A stretch of DNA of 5,074 nucleotides from Candidatus Staskawiczbacteria bacterium RIFOXYD1_FULL_32_13 (GCA_001820485.1 MHPU01000002.1:1-5074), one strand, 5' to 3'. Positions 1-5,074 are shown, numbered from the stretch's first letter. The notes: generated from the sequence alone by a model not told the origin. Made by a program: numbers and translations.

Positions 1-1
1 A

Positions 2-688
2 AATATTGAAAATTTAGAACAAGGTAAAGAACCAAAAGATCCAAATGAAGGTAAGGAACCAAAGAAAGGTAAAGAGCTAAAAGATTTAAAAGATTTAAAA
101 GAAGGTAAAGAACTGAAGGAATCAAAAGAAGGAAATCAGAGAATTGATTCTGATTATTTTGAAAAATTATGGCAAAGAAGTTGGACATATATAAGAACTG
201 TAGTAGATGTAGTCAGAGAACCTGTTTTAGTTTTAGATAAAGATTTTAAAGTGCTTGTAGCTAATGAGCCATTTTATAAAACATTTCACGTGGAACCAGA
301 AGACACAGAAAGTAAAGTTGTTTATGAACTTGGAAATGGACAATGGAATATTCCTGCATTAAAAAAACTTCTTGAAGATATTTTACCTCAAAATACATTT
401 TTTAAAGGTTTTGAAGTAACACACGAATTTCCTTTTATTGGGAAAAAAGTAATGGTTTTAAATGCTCGCAGAATTCATTTTGACAAAAAAGATGGTACCG
501 ATGAAATGTCTTTTCCGCCAATTGTACTTTTAGCTATTGAAGATATTACAGATATGATGGTTGTAGCTGAAACTCTTGTAGACCACACTAAAAACCTTGA
601 GAATAAACTAACAGAAAAAACCCAAAAATTAGAAATTTATATTAAGAAATTAGAAAAAGAAGTTATAGAATTAAAAAATAAAAAATAA
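2..688 (+). CDS. PAS-domain sensor protein with C-terminal coiled coil (5' end outside window)
   Basis: The frame is open from base 2 to the TAA at 686-688, so the gene starts upstream and 228 residues are visible. A GTG at 251 would cut into the PAS fold and is not the real start. Residues about 8-45 are a Lys/Glu-rich linker with repeated GKE units. Residues about 65-185 form a PAS domain: 'VREPVLVLD', 'ANEPFYKTF', 'ELGNGQWNIPAL', 'LNARRI' and the closing 'AIEDITD' are typical of PAS domains in CheB/CheR-PAS fusions and sensor kinases, where they detect a ligand or cofactor and relay the change. Residues about 188-228 are a charged heptad-like coiled coil ending in NKK. No histidine-kinase, GGDEF or methyl-accepting domain follows, so any output must be N-terminal and outside the window, or in a partner protein. 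No membrane segment is visible. The PAS call is strong; the signal and partner are unknown. Confidence 0.88.
   Translation, partial: NIENLEQGKEPKDPNEGKEPKKGKELKDLKDLKEGKELKESKEGNQRIDSDYFEKLWQRSWTYIRTVVDVVREPVLVLDKDFKVLVANEPFYKTFHVEPEDTESKVVYELGNGQWNIPALKKLLEDILPQNTFFKGFEVTHEFPFIGKKVMVLNARRIHFDKKDGTDEMSFPPIVLLAIEDITDMMVVAETLVDHTKNLENKLTEKTQKLEIYIKKLEKEVIELKNKK
23..133 (+). repeat. Degenerate in-frame GKE-type repeats in the PAS protein linker
   Basis: The codons for Gly-Lys-Glu recur at 23, 50, 68 and 104, spaced 27, 18 and 36 bases, all multiples of nine. The units read GKEPKDPNE, GKEPKK, GKELKDLKDLKE and GKELKESKE. At the DNA level they share GGTAA(A/G)GA(A/G)C. This looks like repeat expansion within a flexible charged linker and may vary in copy number between strains. 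Confidence 0.7.
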
Positions 689-768
689 ATTAACAAAAAA
701 ACGTAAAAATTATGATGTCAATAATCACGAAAAAAATTGTATTACTTGAATTTATACAAAAAATTCTT

Positions 769-798
769 TTGAGCTTTGCCAGAATCCTATCATAAAAT
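769..798 (+). promoter_or_regulatory. Possible promoter for the cupredoxin gene
   Basis: TTGAGC at 769-774 and TAAAAT at 793-798 are separated by 18 bases, resembling sigma70-type -35 and -10 boxes. They lie in the 154-base gap before the gene starting at 843 or 879. The A+T content makes such boxes common by chance, so support is weak. Nothing else clear is visible in this gap apart from a short motif at 711-725 that recurs at 2140-2154. Confidence 0.25.
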
Positions 799-842
799 AA
801 TGACAAAGGTCGAGAAAAATAATATTAAATATTTGCTAAAAA

Positions 843-1676
843 ATGAATATCAAAACATATAATAGCAAATACAAAAAAATGAATACAATTAATTTAATCA
901 AAAAGATAAAAATGTTAGCGTTTTTAAGTTCCTTTGCATTGCTTCTGCCTTTAGCATCTATTAGTGCTGCGACATCTACTGTTTATGTGTATGATAACAA
1001 CTATTCTCCTCAAACATTAACAGTTCCAGTAGGTACAACAATAATTTGGGTAAATGCTGGCAGTTCATCACACACAGTAACTTCGGATACTGGACTATTT
1101 AGTAGTGGATCATTAAGCCCTGGGTCTTCATTTAGTTTAGTACTTGGCACAGCTGGAACATATCCATATCATTGTAATTTTCATGGGTCTAATGGATCTG
1201 GCCAATATGGATCAATAATTGTTACTGACTCATCAAACTCAACAACTGACACATTAGTTGGAACAGTTCAAGCTGGATCTCCAATTGTTATAAATCAAAT
1301 TACTCCAGTACAAACTTCAGCTAAAGCTGACGGCACATATACAAATGGATGGAAGTGGGTTTTTGATATAACAGCTCCAGTTAATGAAACAACCTTAATG
1401 ATGAAATTTTCTAATTGGTTAAGTACAAATAGTTCTGCGACAATTCCAGTTTCAAATAATATGAGATTTTATTCTACACAGTCCTCTAATGCTTATAGCG
1501 AAGCAACAGCAGTTACAATTGCCTCTAGTAATACTTATAGCTCTGGAATGTATCTTACTGGTGATTTAGATAATGTATCTAGCACAAGAAAAGTACAAAT
1601 AACAGTACAAATAAAAATTCCTGTAGGAACCACTGCGGGATCATATTCAACTAGTTATGGAATTAAGACTCAATAG
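843..1676 (+). CDS. Exported cupredoxin (plastocyanin-like) fused to a second beta-rich module
   Basis: The product is 277 aa. Residues about 14-43 are an export signal: a basic stretch (LIKKIK), a hydrophobic core (MLAFLSSFALLLPL) and a likely cleavage site around SISA-A. Residues about 46-128 are a blue-copper cupredoxin domain. H77 (SHTV), C111 and H114 (HCNFH) are the expected equatorial copper ligands, and Q121 sits where the axial Met is normally found ('QYGSIIV' against the usual 'M-x-G-T-I-V-V'). Such domains bind copper and often carry electrons outside the membrane. After a Ser/Thr-rich linker, residues about 134-277 form a Ser/Thr-rich, beta-like module with 'GWKWVFDIT' and 'LTGDLD' motifs, which I associate with surface proteins of Patescibacteria, with no known function. 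No C-terminal anchor is seen. The start is uncertain: ATGs at 843, 879 and 912 are in frame and none has a Shine-Dalgarno sequence. 879 gives a signal peptide of more usual length. Confidence 0.85.
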   Translation: MNIKTYNSKYKKMNTINLIKKIKMLAFLSSFALLLPLASISAATSTVYVYDNNYSPQTLTVPVGTTIIWVNAGSSSHTVTSDTGLFSSGSLSPGSSFSLVLGTAGTYPYHCNFHGSNGSGQYGSIIVTDSSNSTTDTLVGTVQAGSPIVINQITPVQTSAKADGTYTNGWKWVFDITAPVNETTLMMKFSNWLSTNSSATIPVSNNMRFYSTQSSNAYSEATAVTIASSNTYSSGMYLTGDLDNVSSTRKVQITVQIKIPVGTTAGSYSTSYGIKTQ

Positions 1677-1691
1677 AAAAAAGTTATAGGT

Positions 1692-1726
1692 TCGCTGGCT
1701 AATAAAATAGGAATTTTAGCCAGCGA
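1692..1726. repeat. Perfect 11-bp inverted repeat (hairpin) between two surface-protein genes
   Basis: TCGCTGGCTAA at 1692-1702 is the exact reverse complement of TTAGCCAGCGA at 1716-1726, with a 13-base loop that can pair further (AAAT with ATTT) if a bulge is allowed. It starts 15 bases after the cupredoxin stop and is the most G+C-rich patch in the surroundings. It looks like a terminator stem, but the next bases on the + strand (TTCCAGTAAC) have no T-tract, nor is there one directly after it on the - strand. It could be a mRNA 3'-end stabiliser, an atypical terminator or a dispersed palindrome. Confidence 0.8.
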
Positions 1727-1744
1727 TTCCAGTAACTAAATAAA

Positions 1745-2134
1745 ATGAAAAATAAATTAAATAAATTTTTATCAATTACATTATTTTTAACTTTTACAGT
1801 GTTTATTGCACAAAATTCTTTTGCTTCAGAAATTACAGGTACTCTAACAACCGGCGAAAATCCATCACAAAACACAAATAATACTAATGAAACAAACAAT
1901 TTTCAAATATTAAATGGACAAGTTACTAATCCCTCAAATAGCCAAGTAGGCTCAACTCAAAACAACATGATGGATAATTTCATTTCAAATTTACTAGGCA
2001 AAAGTGATAATCCAGGAATAATGCTAGAAGGCATATTAATTGGCGTGCTTCTAACATTTTTCATTGGACTTATAATTTTTATGCTAATTCGCCTTATAAA
2101 AAAAAGCTATAAAAATAATATCAACTTATCATAA
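1745..2134 (+). CDS. Small secreted, C-terminally membrane-anchored Asn/Thr/Ser-rich protein
   Basis: The product is 129 aa and I do not recognise a named family. Residues 1-27 form a signal peptide: MKNKLNKF, a hydrophobic core, and a likely cleavage after SFA. The mature protein begins SEITGTLTTG, a short motif that I recall near the start of many Patescibacteria surface proteins. Residues about 38-75 are low-complexity Asn, Thr, Ser and Gln, probably disordered and exposed. Residues about 92-115 form one membrane helix (GILIGVLLTFFIGLIIFMLI), followed by a basic tail (RLIKKSYK) that should stay in the cytoplasm. The predicted topology is an outside domain with a C-terminal anchor. It has no Cys, and no catalytic motif is visible. 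The ATG at 1745 lacks a Shine-Dalgarno sequence but is the only start preceding a complete signal peptide. It lies 68 bases after the cupredoxin gene, across the hairpin. Confidence 0.75.
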   Translation: MKNKLNKFLSITLFLTFTVFIAQNSFASEITGTLTTGENPSQNTNNTNETNNFQILNGQVTNPSNSQVGSTQNNMMDNFISNLLGKSDNPGIMLEGILIGVLLTFFIGLIIFMLIRLIKKSYKNNINLS

Positions 2135-2144
2135 AAAAATATGA

Positions 2145-2172
2145 TTTCAATAATATCGGCATAAGATAAAAT
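2145..2172 (+). promoter_or_regulatory. Possible promoter for the RelA/SpoT-like gene
   Basis: TTTCAA at 2145-2150 and TAAAAT at 2167-2172 are 16 bases apart in the 42-base gap before the ATG at 2177. If real, transcription would begin at about the start codon, giving a leaderless or nearly leaderless message, in keeping with the missing Shine-Dalgarno sequence. The -10 neighbourhood, TAAGATAAAATAAT, matches TATCATAAAATAAT at 788-801 in 12 of 14 bases. Evidence is weak in such AT-rich DNA. Confidence 0.25.
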
Positions 2173-2176
2173 AATA

Positions 2177-2680
2177 ATGAATTTGTATTCTAAGAGATTA
2201 GTAAAAAAGTTTGAAACAAAAAGACCTTTATATGAGGATTTTTGTTTGGCAATGGATAAATTATTCCGCGATCTTTTAAGCGAAAAAAACTATAAATGTC
2301 AATTATTTTATAGAGTCAAAAGCATAGATAGATTAAAAGAAAAAATAATAAGAAAAGCCAAAGAAAAGAAACTGTATAAAAATTTAGAAGATATTAATGA
2401 CCTAGCTGGAATAAGAATTGTTTTCTATTTAGAAAGCGACAAAGAAAAATTTATACAAGACTTGCAAAAAGAATTACCAAACATAATTAGTATTGAAGAA
2501 TTTGAAAAACTTAATGGATACAATGCTAAACATATTATAATAAAAATGGACCATAAAAGATTGCAATTAAGCGAATACAAAAAATTTAAAGGTTTAAGAT
2601 GCGAAATACAGCTACTTTCAATATTTAATCATGTTTGGGCAGAATTAGAGCACGACTGGCTAAAAATATGTACGGATTAA
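2177..2680 (+). CDS. RelA/SpoT-domain (p)ppGpp-synthetase-like protein, frame broken near C-terminus
   Basis: The 167-aa reading frame matches the RelA/SpoT nucleotidyltransferase fold, which transfers pyrophosphate from ATP to GTP/GDP to make the alarmone (p)ppGpp. Visible motifs in order: R46-V-K48 (ATP site), 'DINDLAGIRIV' with likely metal-binding D75, 'GYNAKH' with Y115 (guanine stacking) and H119, 'CEIQLL' with catalytic E143, then 'NHVWAELEHD' (151-160). There is no HD hydrolase, TGS or ACT domain, so it is a small single-domain synthetase-like protein. The frame ends abruptly after EHDWLK with ICTD, whereas relatives continue with a helical tail. That tail is present in the -1 frame to 2799. 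One extra A in the run at 2662-2666 would give a 207-aa protein. Small members can be alarmone synthetases or toxins that pyrophosphorylate nucleotides or tRNA (toxSAS); the sequence does not decide. No antitoxin-like partner is obvious. An in-frame TAA at 2162 supports the ATG at 2177. Confidence 0.82.
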   Translation: MNLYSKRLVKKFETKRPLYEDFCLAMDKLFRDLLSEKNYKCQLFYRVKSIDRLKEKIIRKAKEKKLYKNLEDINDLAGIRIVFYLESDKEKFIQDLQKELPNIISIEEFEKLNGYNAKHIIIKMDHKRLQLSEYKKFKGLRCEIQLLSIFNHVWAELEHDWLKICTD

Positions 2681-2799
2681 AAAGCAAAAATCCTAGTAAA
2701 TATGAAATTATAAAAAAACAAATGGACGATGTATTTAAAAAATATGTAAAAAAGTTAACCTCTAAATTTGAAAGCATCGCCAAACAAATTAAAAATTAG
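2668..2799 (+). pseudogene. Displaced C-terminal tail of the RelA/SpoT-like gene (-1 frame)
   Basis: This frame reads 43 residues from MYGLKSKNPSKYEII to the TAG at 2797-2799. It is Lys-rich and helical, as expected directly after the 'EHD' helix of RelA/SpoT-domain proteins, where a 'GL...PSKY' stretch and a long amphipathic helix are usual. It overlaps the upstream stop by 13 bases. Its end lies only 8 bases before the next gene, matching the tight spacing of an operon. An internal start at the ATG 2668 is possible, but I see it as part of the same gene. Confidence 0.7.
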
Positions 2800-2807
2800 T
2801 TAATAAT

Positions 2808-4511
2808 ATGATTAAAAAATCACATAAATTAATAAAAATTTTAAAGCCTGCTTTTATAATTGTAATCATACTTATTATTGCTGGGATTTATAAATATATT
2901 GATGATCAAAATATGGGCATTGATTTATTAAAAAGCAATGACTGGTCAAGCTTCCCTGGAGCCACACTAAGCGACAATGGCGTGCATTTTCAGCCATTAG
3001 GACGTATAATTGTTCATCAAGATGGATCGCAAGGTCAAGAAAACCCACCAATAAACTTAAGTGGAGAGTATCTTTTAATAAAAGGGGATTTTAAAATTAC
3101 AGCTAAATTATTAGAAATTGACAAACAGGCCTCTCTTAGATTGTATTCAAGCCCTCCAATTATTTATGATCAATGGAGAAGTGAAACCCCCAGTGTTGAT
3201 ATTAATATTAATCTTACAAAAAATATTTTAACCACGCGAATTTGGGATGGAAGCTCTTCTAATTCAATAGATGTGAGAACTTTTAAAGTTCGATTTCCCT
3301 CTAAAATAACAATTTCTATTGAACATATAAAAGATCAGATTATTTTTTTAATAGATGATTATGTAATTGGCAATATGCCAGATCATAGCATTTTTGAAAA
3401 TGATACAATCTGGTTTGGAACAGATGGAGATCCTAACAGCTCTGGATGGATACTTGCCTCATTAAATGCAAAAGCAATTAATCAGGGAAGTGTAAAAATC
3501 ATTAATGCCCCATTATTTGCTATTAATCAAAATAATTTTAATAGTTTACGTAATTTAGCAGTAGCTAATTATCTAAAACTAAAAATTGGATCGGCTATAG
3601 CTTTAGAGCCTCTTTTAATTAATCCTAAATATAGAGAATTAGCTTTAAGTCAATTTAGCATAATAACACCAGAAAACAGTATGAAACCATCATTTATTCA
3701 ACCCTTGCCAAATACTTACGACTTTACCAAAGCGGACTCACTTGTAGATATTGCCTTGAAAAATAATATAATTGTACACGGACACGTTCTGCTCTATGAT
3801 AAAAGCACACCAGATTGGATGACAAATAGTTTAATAAACGACCGAGAAAAAATTATGATTTCACACATAGAAAATGTAGTTGGTCGCTATAAGGGCAAAG
3901 TTGCAGAATGGGATGTAATAAATGAATTTTTATCAAATAAAAATTCTCTTTATGAAAATAAAGGCACAGGGCTTAAACCAAATATTTGGTTTGAAGCACT
4001 GGGAGAAAAATATATTGACCTTGCATTTGAAATAGCTCACAAAGCAGATCCTTCTAGTAAACTTTATTTGAATGATTATGGTCTTGAAAATGATGGCCAG
4101 CGTTGGGACGCCCTACTTTCTTTGGTCAAAAGACTCAAAGAAAGAAAAGTACCTATAGATGGCATAGGATTTCAAGCACATATATATGGCGACGGAGATT
4201 ATATAAACAAAGATCAACTAAAAAAACATATGGAAATTTTAAACAAACTTGGGCTCTTAGTTCGTATATCAGAGATTGATGTGATTGCTGATGATCCAGA
4301 AGAGCAGATTAATCAATATACGACTGTTTTAGATGTTTGCATCAATCAAAGTAACTGCACCTCATATACAACTTGGGGAATCACAGATTTATATGGTTCT
4401 ACCACAAAATCAGATAGATATCCTTTAGTTTATGGCAATAGTTTGTTGTGGGATAAAGATTTAAAACCCAAACCAGCTTTTTACGCTCTGCAAGAAAAAC
4501 TCAAATATTAA
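2808..4511 (+). CDS. Membrane-anchored GH10 endo-1,4-beta-xylanase-like glycoside hydrolase with N-terminal lectin-like domain
   Basis: The product is 567 aa, expected to cleave beta-1,4-xylan or a related glycan outside the cell by the retaining mechanism. Residues 1-14 are basic and 15-28 are hydrophobic with no clear cleavage site, so it is probably a signal anchor. Residues about 38-228 look like a concanavalin A-type jelly roll ('LGRIIVHQDG', 'GDFKITAKL', 'WFGTDGD'), possibly binding glycan. Residues about 240-566 are the GH10 barrel: N290/K293 (NSMK), H326 (GHVLL), N372 and acid/base E373 (WDVINE), Q456/H458 (GFQAH), nucleophile E489 (RISEID), a probable disulfide C511-C517, W523 (TTWGITD) and a closing LLWDKD-KPKPAF. 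The catalytic set is complete. The substrate loop after H326 is unusual: the common Trp-His and Gln are replaced by Y330, D331 and S333, so specificity may differ from xylan. It starts 8 bases after the RelA/SpoT tail, with no Shine-Dalgarno sequence, and ends before a strong terminator. Confidence 0.92.
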   Translation: MIKKSHKLIKILKPAFIIVIILIIAGIYKYIDDQNMGIDLLKSNDWSSFPGATLSDNGVHFQPLGRIIVHQDGSQGQENPPINLSGEYLLIKGDFKITAKLLEIDKQASLRLYSSPPIIYDQWRSETPSVDININLTKNILTTRIWDGSSSNSIDVRTFKVRFPSKITISIEHIKDQIIFLIDDYVIGNMPDHSIFENDTIWFGTDGDPNSSGWILASLNAKAINQGSVKIINAPLFAINQNNFNSLRNLAVANYLKLKIGSAIALEPLLINPKYRELALSQFSIITPENSMKPSFIQPLPNTYDFTKADSLVDIALKNNIIVHGHVLLYDKSTPDWMTNSLINDREKIMISHIENVVGRYKGKVAEWDVINEFLSNKNSLYENKGTGLKPNIWFEALGEKYIDLAFEIAHKADPSSKLYLNDYGLENDGQRWDALLSLVKRLKERKVPIDGIGFQAHIYGDGDYINKDQLKKHMEILNKLGLLVRISEIDVIADDPEEQINQYTTVLDVCINQSNCTSYTTWGITDLYGSTTKSDRYPLVYGNSLLWDKDLKPKPAFYALQEKLKY

Positions 4512-4533
4512 AAAATCTTAAATGAATCAAGAT

Positions 4534-4558
4534 ATCACTAAATTATTAGTGATTTTTT
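4534..4558 (+). terminator. Intrinsic (Rho-independent) terminator after the GH10 gene
   Basis: ATCACTAA (4534-4541) pairs perfectly with TTAGTGAT (4546-4553) around an ATTA loop and is followed at once by TTTTT (4554-4558). The stem is AT-rich, which suits this genome. It lies 22 bases after the TAA of the GH10 gene and works only on the + strand, since no T-run follows on the other side. It marks the end of the probable RelA/SpoT-GH10 transcript. Confidence 0.87.
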
Positions 4559-4571
4559 GTTACTTGTAAGA

Positions 4572-4601
4572 TTGTTTGTAAAATTTCGGCATATGTATTA
4601 C
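4572..4601 (+). promoter_or_regulatory. Possible promoter for the small membrane-protein genes
   Basis: A new transcript must begin between the terminator and the ATG at 4637. TTGTTT at 4572-4577 and TATTAC at 4596-4601, 18 bases apart, are the best boxes I can see. The spacer contains TCGGCATA, also found at 2156-2163 in the region before the RelA/SpoT-like gene. The boxes are weak matches and chance is a real alternative. Confidence 0.25.
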
Positions 4602-4636
4602 AACAATCATTTTAAACAATTTAGCATTATATTTTT

Positions 4637-4885
4637 ATGATAATAGAATATGTTTTAAACAATTTAATAACTCTGGCAAGCTTGATTATTGAAGAATTTG
4701 TTTTGGTTCTGATGACTCCAGCTGGTTTTATTACCTCAATTTCATTAATAATATTTCTTGAAGTTTTAGTTACAGAAAGTATTGCAAGCGACATAAAAGA
4801 AATAGGTTATAAAATAAATCTTAAGAAAATATCAAAACAGACCAAAATCGAATTAAGCAATGCAAAAGAATTAGCAACAATTTAA
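4637..4885 (+). CDS. Small hypothetical membrane protein
   Basis: The product is 82 aa and I do not recognise it. Two hydrophobic stretches (about 6-25 and 29-46) are split by a Thr-Pro-Ala-Gly turn (27-30), which suggests a helical hairpin in the membrane. Acidic residues E19, E20, E42 and E47 lie inside or at the edges of these stretches, which is unusual for a plain anchor and might serve in packing or contact with a partner. Residues 52-82 are a Lys-rich amphipathic tail (DIKEIGYKINLKKISKQ), probably cytoplasmic. It has no signal cleavage site, Cys or His. The ATG at 4637 has no Shine-Dalgarno sequence and follows a T-run. It is the first gene after the terminator and is followed 41 bases later by another small membrane-protein gene, so the two may be co-transcribed. 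The coding call rests on the frame and composition only. Confidence 0.6.
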   Translation: MIIEYVLNNLITLASLIIEEFVLVLMTPAGFITSISLIIFLEVLVTESIASDIKEIGYKINLKKISKQTKIELSNAKELATI

Positions 4886-4926
4886 AAATTGCAAGAAACT
4901 GATTATTAAAACGACAAAAGAAGTAT

Positions 4927-5074
4927 ATGGATACAACAATTGTTACAAATATTTTATTTATGACCTTAAGTATTTTTCTGATTACTGTTATGATAATTTT
5001 TGGATTTTTAATAACATACTTAATTTCTACCATCAAAATCTTAAAATCATTGGTAAATACAACTGAAAATCAAA
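4927..5074 (+). CDS. Start of a small membrane protein (3' end outside window)
   Basis: From the ATG at 4927 the frame stays open to the window end, giving 49 residues. MDTTIVTN is followed by a strongly hydrophobic segment (about residues 9-33, ILFMTLSIFLITVMIIFGFLITYLI) and then a polar stretch (STIKILKSLVNTTENQ). This layout, one N-terminal membrane helix and a polar, probably helical tail, suits a single-pass membrane protein, but the family cannot be told from this part. AAAGAAG at 4917-4923, 3 bases before the ATG, is the nearest thing to a ribosome binding site in the window, though too close to be ideal. An opposite-strand open frame covering this stretch is Ile/Phe/Leu-rich only because it mirrors AT-rich sequence. 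Confidence 0.6.
   Translation, partial: MDTTIVTNILFMTLSIFLITVMIIFGFLITYLISTIKILKSLVNTTENQ

Noticed and set aside
23..133. CRISPR array or tandem-repeat element
   Set aside because: The repeats are degenerate, very short, in frame and encode a charged linker, with no spacer structure.
251..688. GTG at 251 as the start of the PAS gene
   Set aside because: The frame is open upstream to base 2, and the PAS domain's first strand (VREPVLVLD) lies before 251, so this is only an internal codon.
706..725. Hairpin terminator after the PAS gene
   Set aside because: ATTAT can pair with ATAAT, but the stem is only five A-T pairs and no T-tract follows. No convincing terminator is visible there.
1699..1899. 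Open frame on the - strand, 66 codons
   Set aside because: It overlaps the hairpin and the 5' part of the well-supported signal-peptide gene at 1745-2134, and its Phe/Leu/Val-rich product mirrors AT-rich coding sequence.
843..4885. Alternative genetic code with TGA as Gly (Gracilibacteria/Absconditabacteria type), suggested by no gene using TGA as stop
   Set aside because: The long genes use many GGN Gly codons and contain no in-frame TGA. With seven stops in AT-rich DNA, lack of TGA is not surprising.
4935..4944. AACAATTGTT palindrome as an operator
   Set aside because: It lies inside the coding start of the last gene, is short, and is of the kind expected by chance at this A+T content.
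4821..5036. Open frame on the - strand, 71 codons
   Set aside because: It runs antisense to the ends of two + strand genes, has no family motif, and its Ile/Leu/Phe content is what AT-rich antisense sequence gives.

Overview
The window is AT-rich (roughly 30% G+C by eye), and every gene I can support lies on the + strand. The genes are short and tightly packed, and almost none has a Shine-Dalgarno sequence. Several protein types (an orphan PAS of the 'ELGNGQW' type, a cupredoxin fused to a 'GWKWVF' module, and a GH10 xylanase with an N-terminal lectin-like domain) resemble what I remember from Patescibacteria (Candidate Phyla Radiation) genomes. That assignment is an inference from style and remembered family patterns, not a search result. 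All stops seen are TAA or TAG, but no in-frame TGA occurs inside the long genes, so the code looks standard.

Layout. Positions 1-688 hold the 3' part of a gene for a Lys/Glu-rich linker, a PAS domain and a coiled coil, with no output domain. A 154-base gap with a possible promoter follows. Positions 843-1676 encode an exported copper-type cupredoxin with a second, beta-rich module. A perfect 11-bp inverted repeat without a T-tract (1692-1726) separates it from 1745-2134, a small secreted or membrane-anchored Asn/Thr/Ser-rich protein. Positions 2177-2799 hold a RelA/SpoT-type nucleotidyltransferase gene whose frame is broken in a short A-run near 2662-2666. Eight bases later, 2808-4511 encodes a membrane-anchored GH10 xylanase-like enzyme, closed by a good intrinsic terminator at 4534-4558. 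Two small membrane-protein genes follow (4637-4885, and 4927 to the window end).

How they fit together. Three neighbouring products (cupredoxin, Asn/Thr-rich anchored protein, GH10 enzyme) are predicted to act at or outside the cell surface. The RelA/SpoT-like gene probably shares a transcript with the GH10 gene, given the 8-base gap. I see no evidence for a single coordinated pathway, mobile element, CRISPR array or RNA gene. The points most worth checking are the frameshifted RelA/SpoT gene, the probable axial Gln ligand of the cupredoxin, the altered substrate-binding loop of the GH10 enzyme, and the T-less hairpin.
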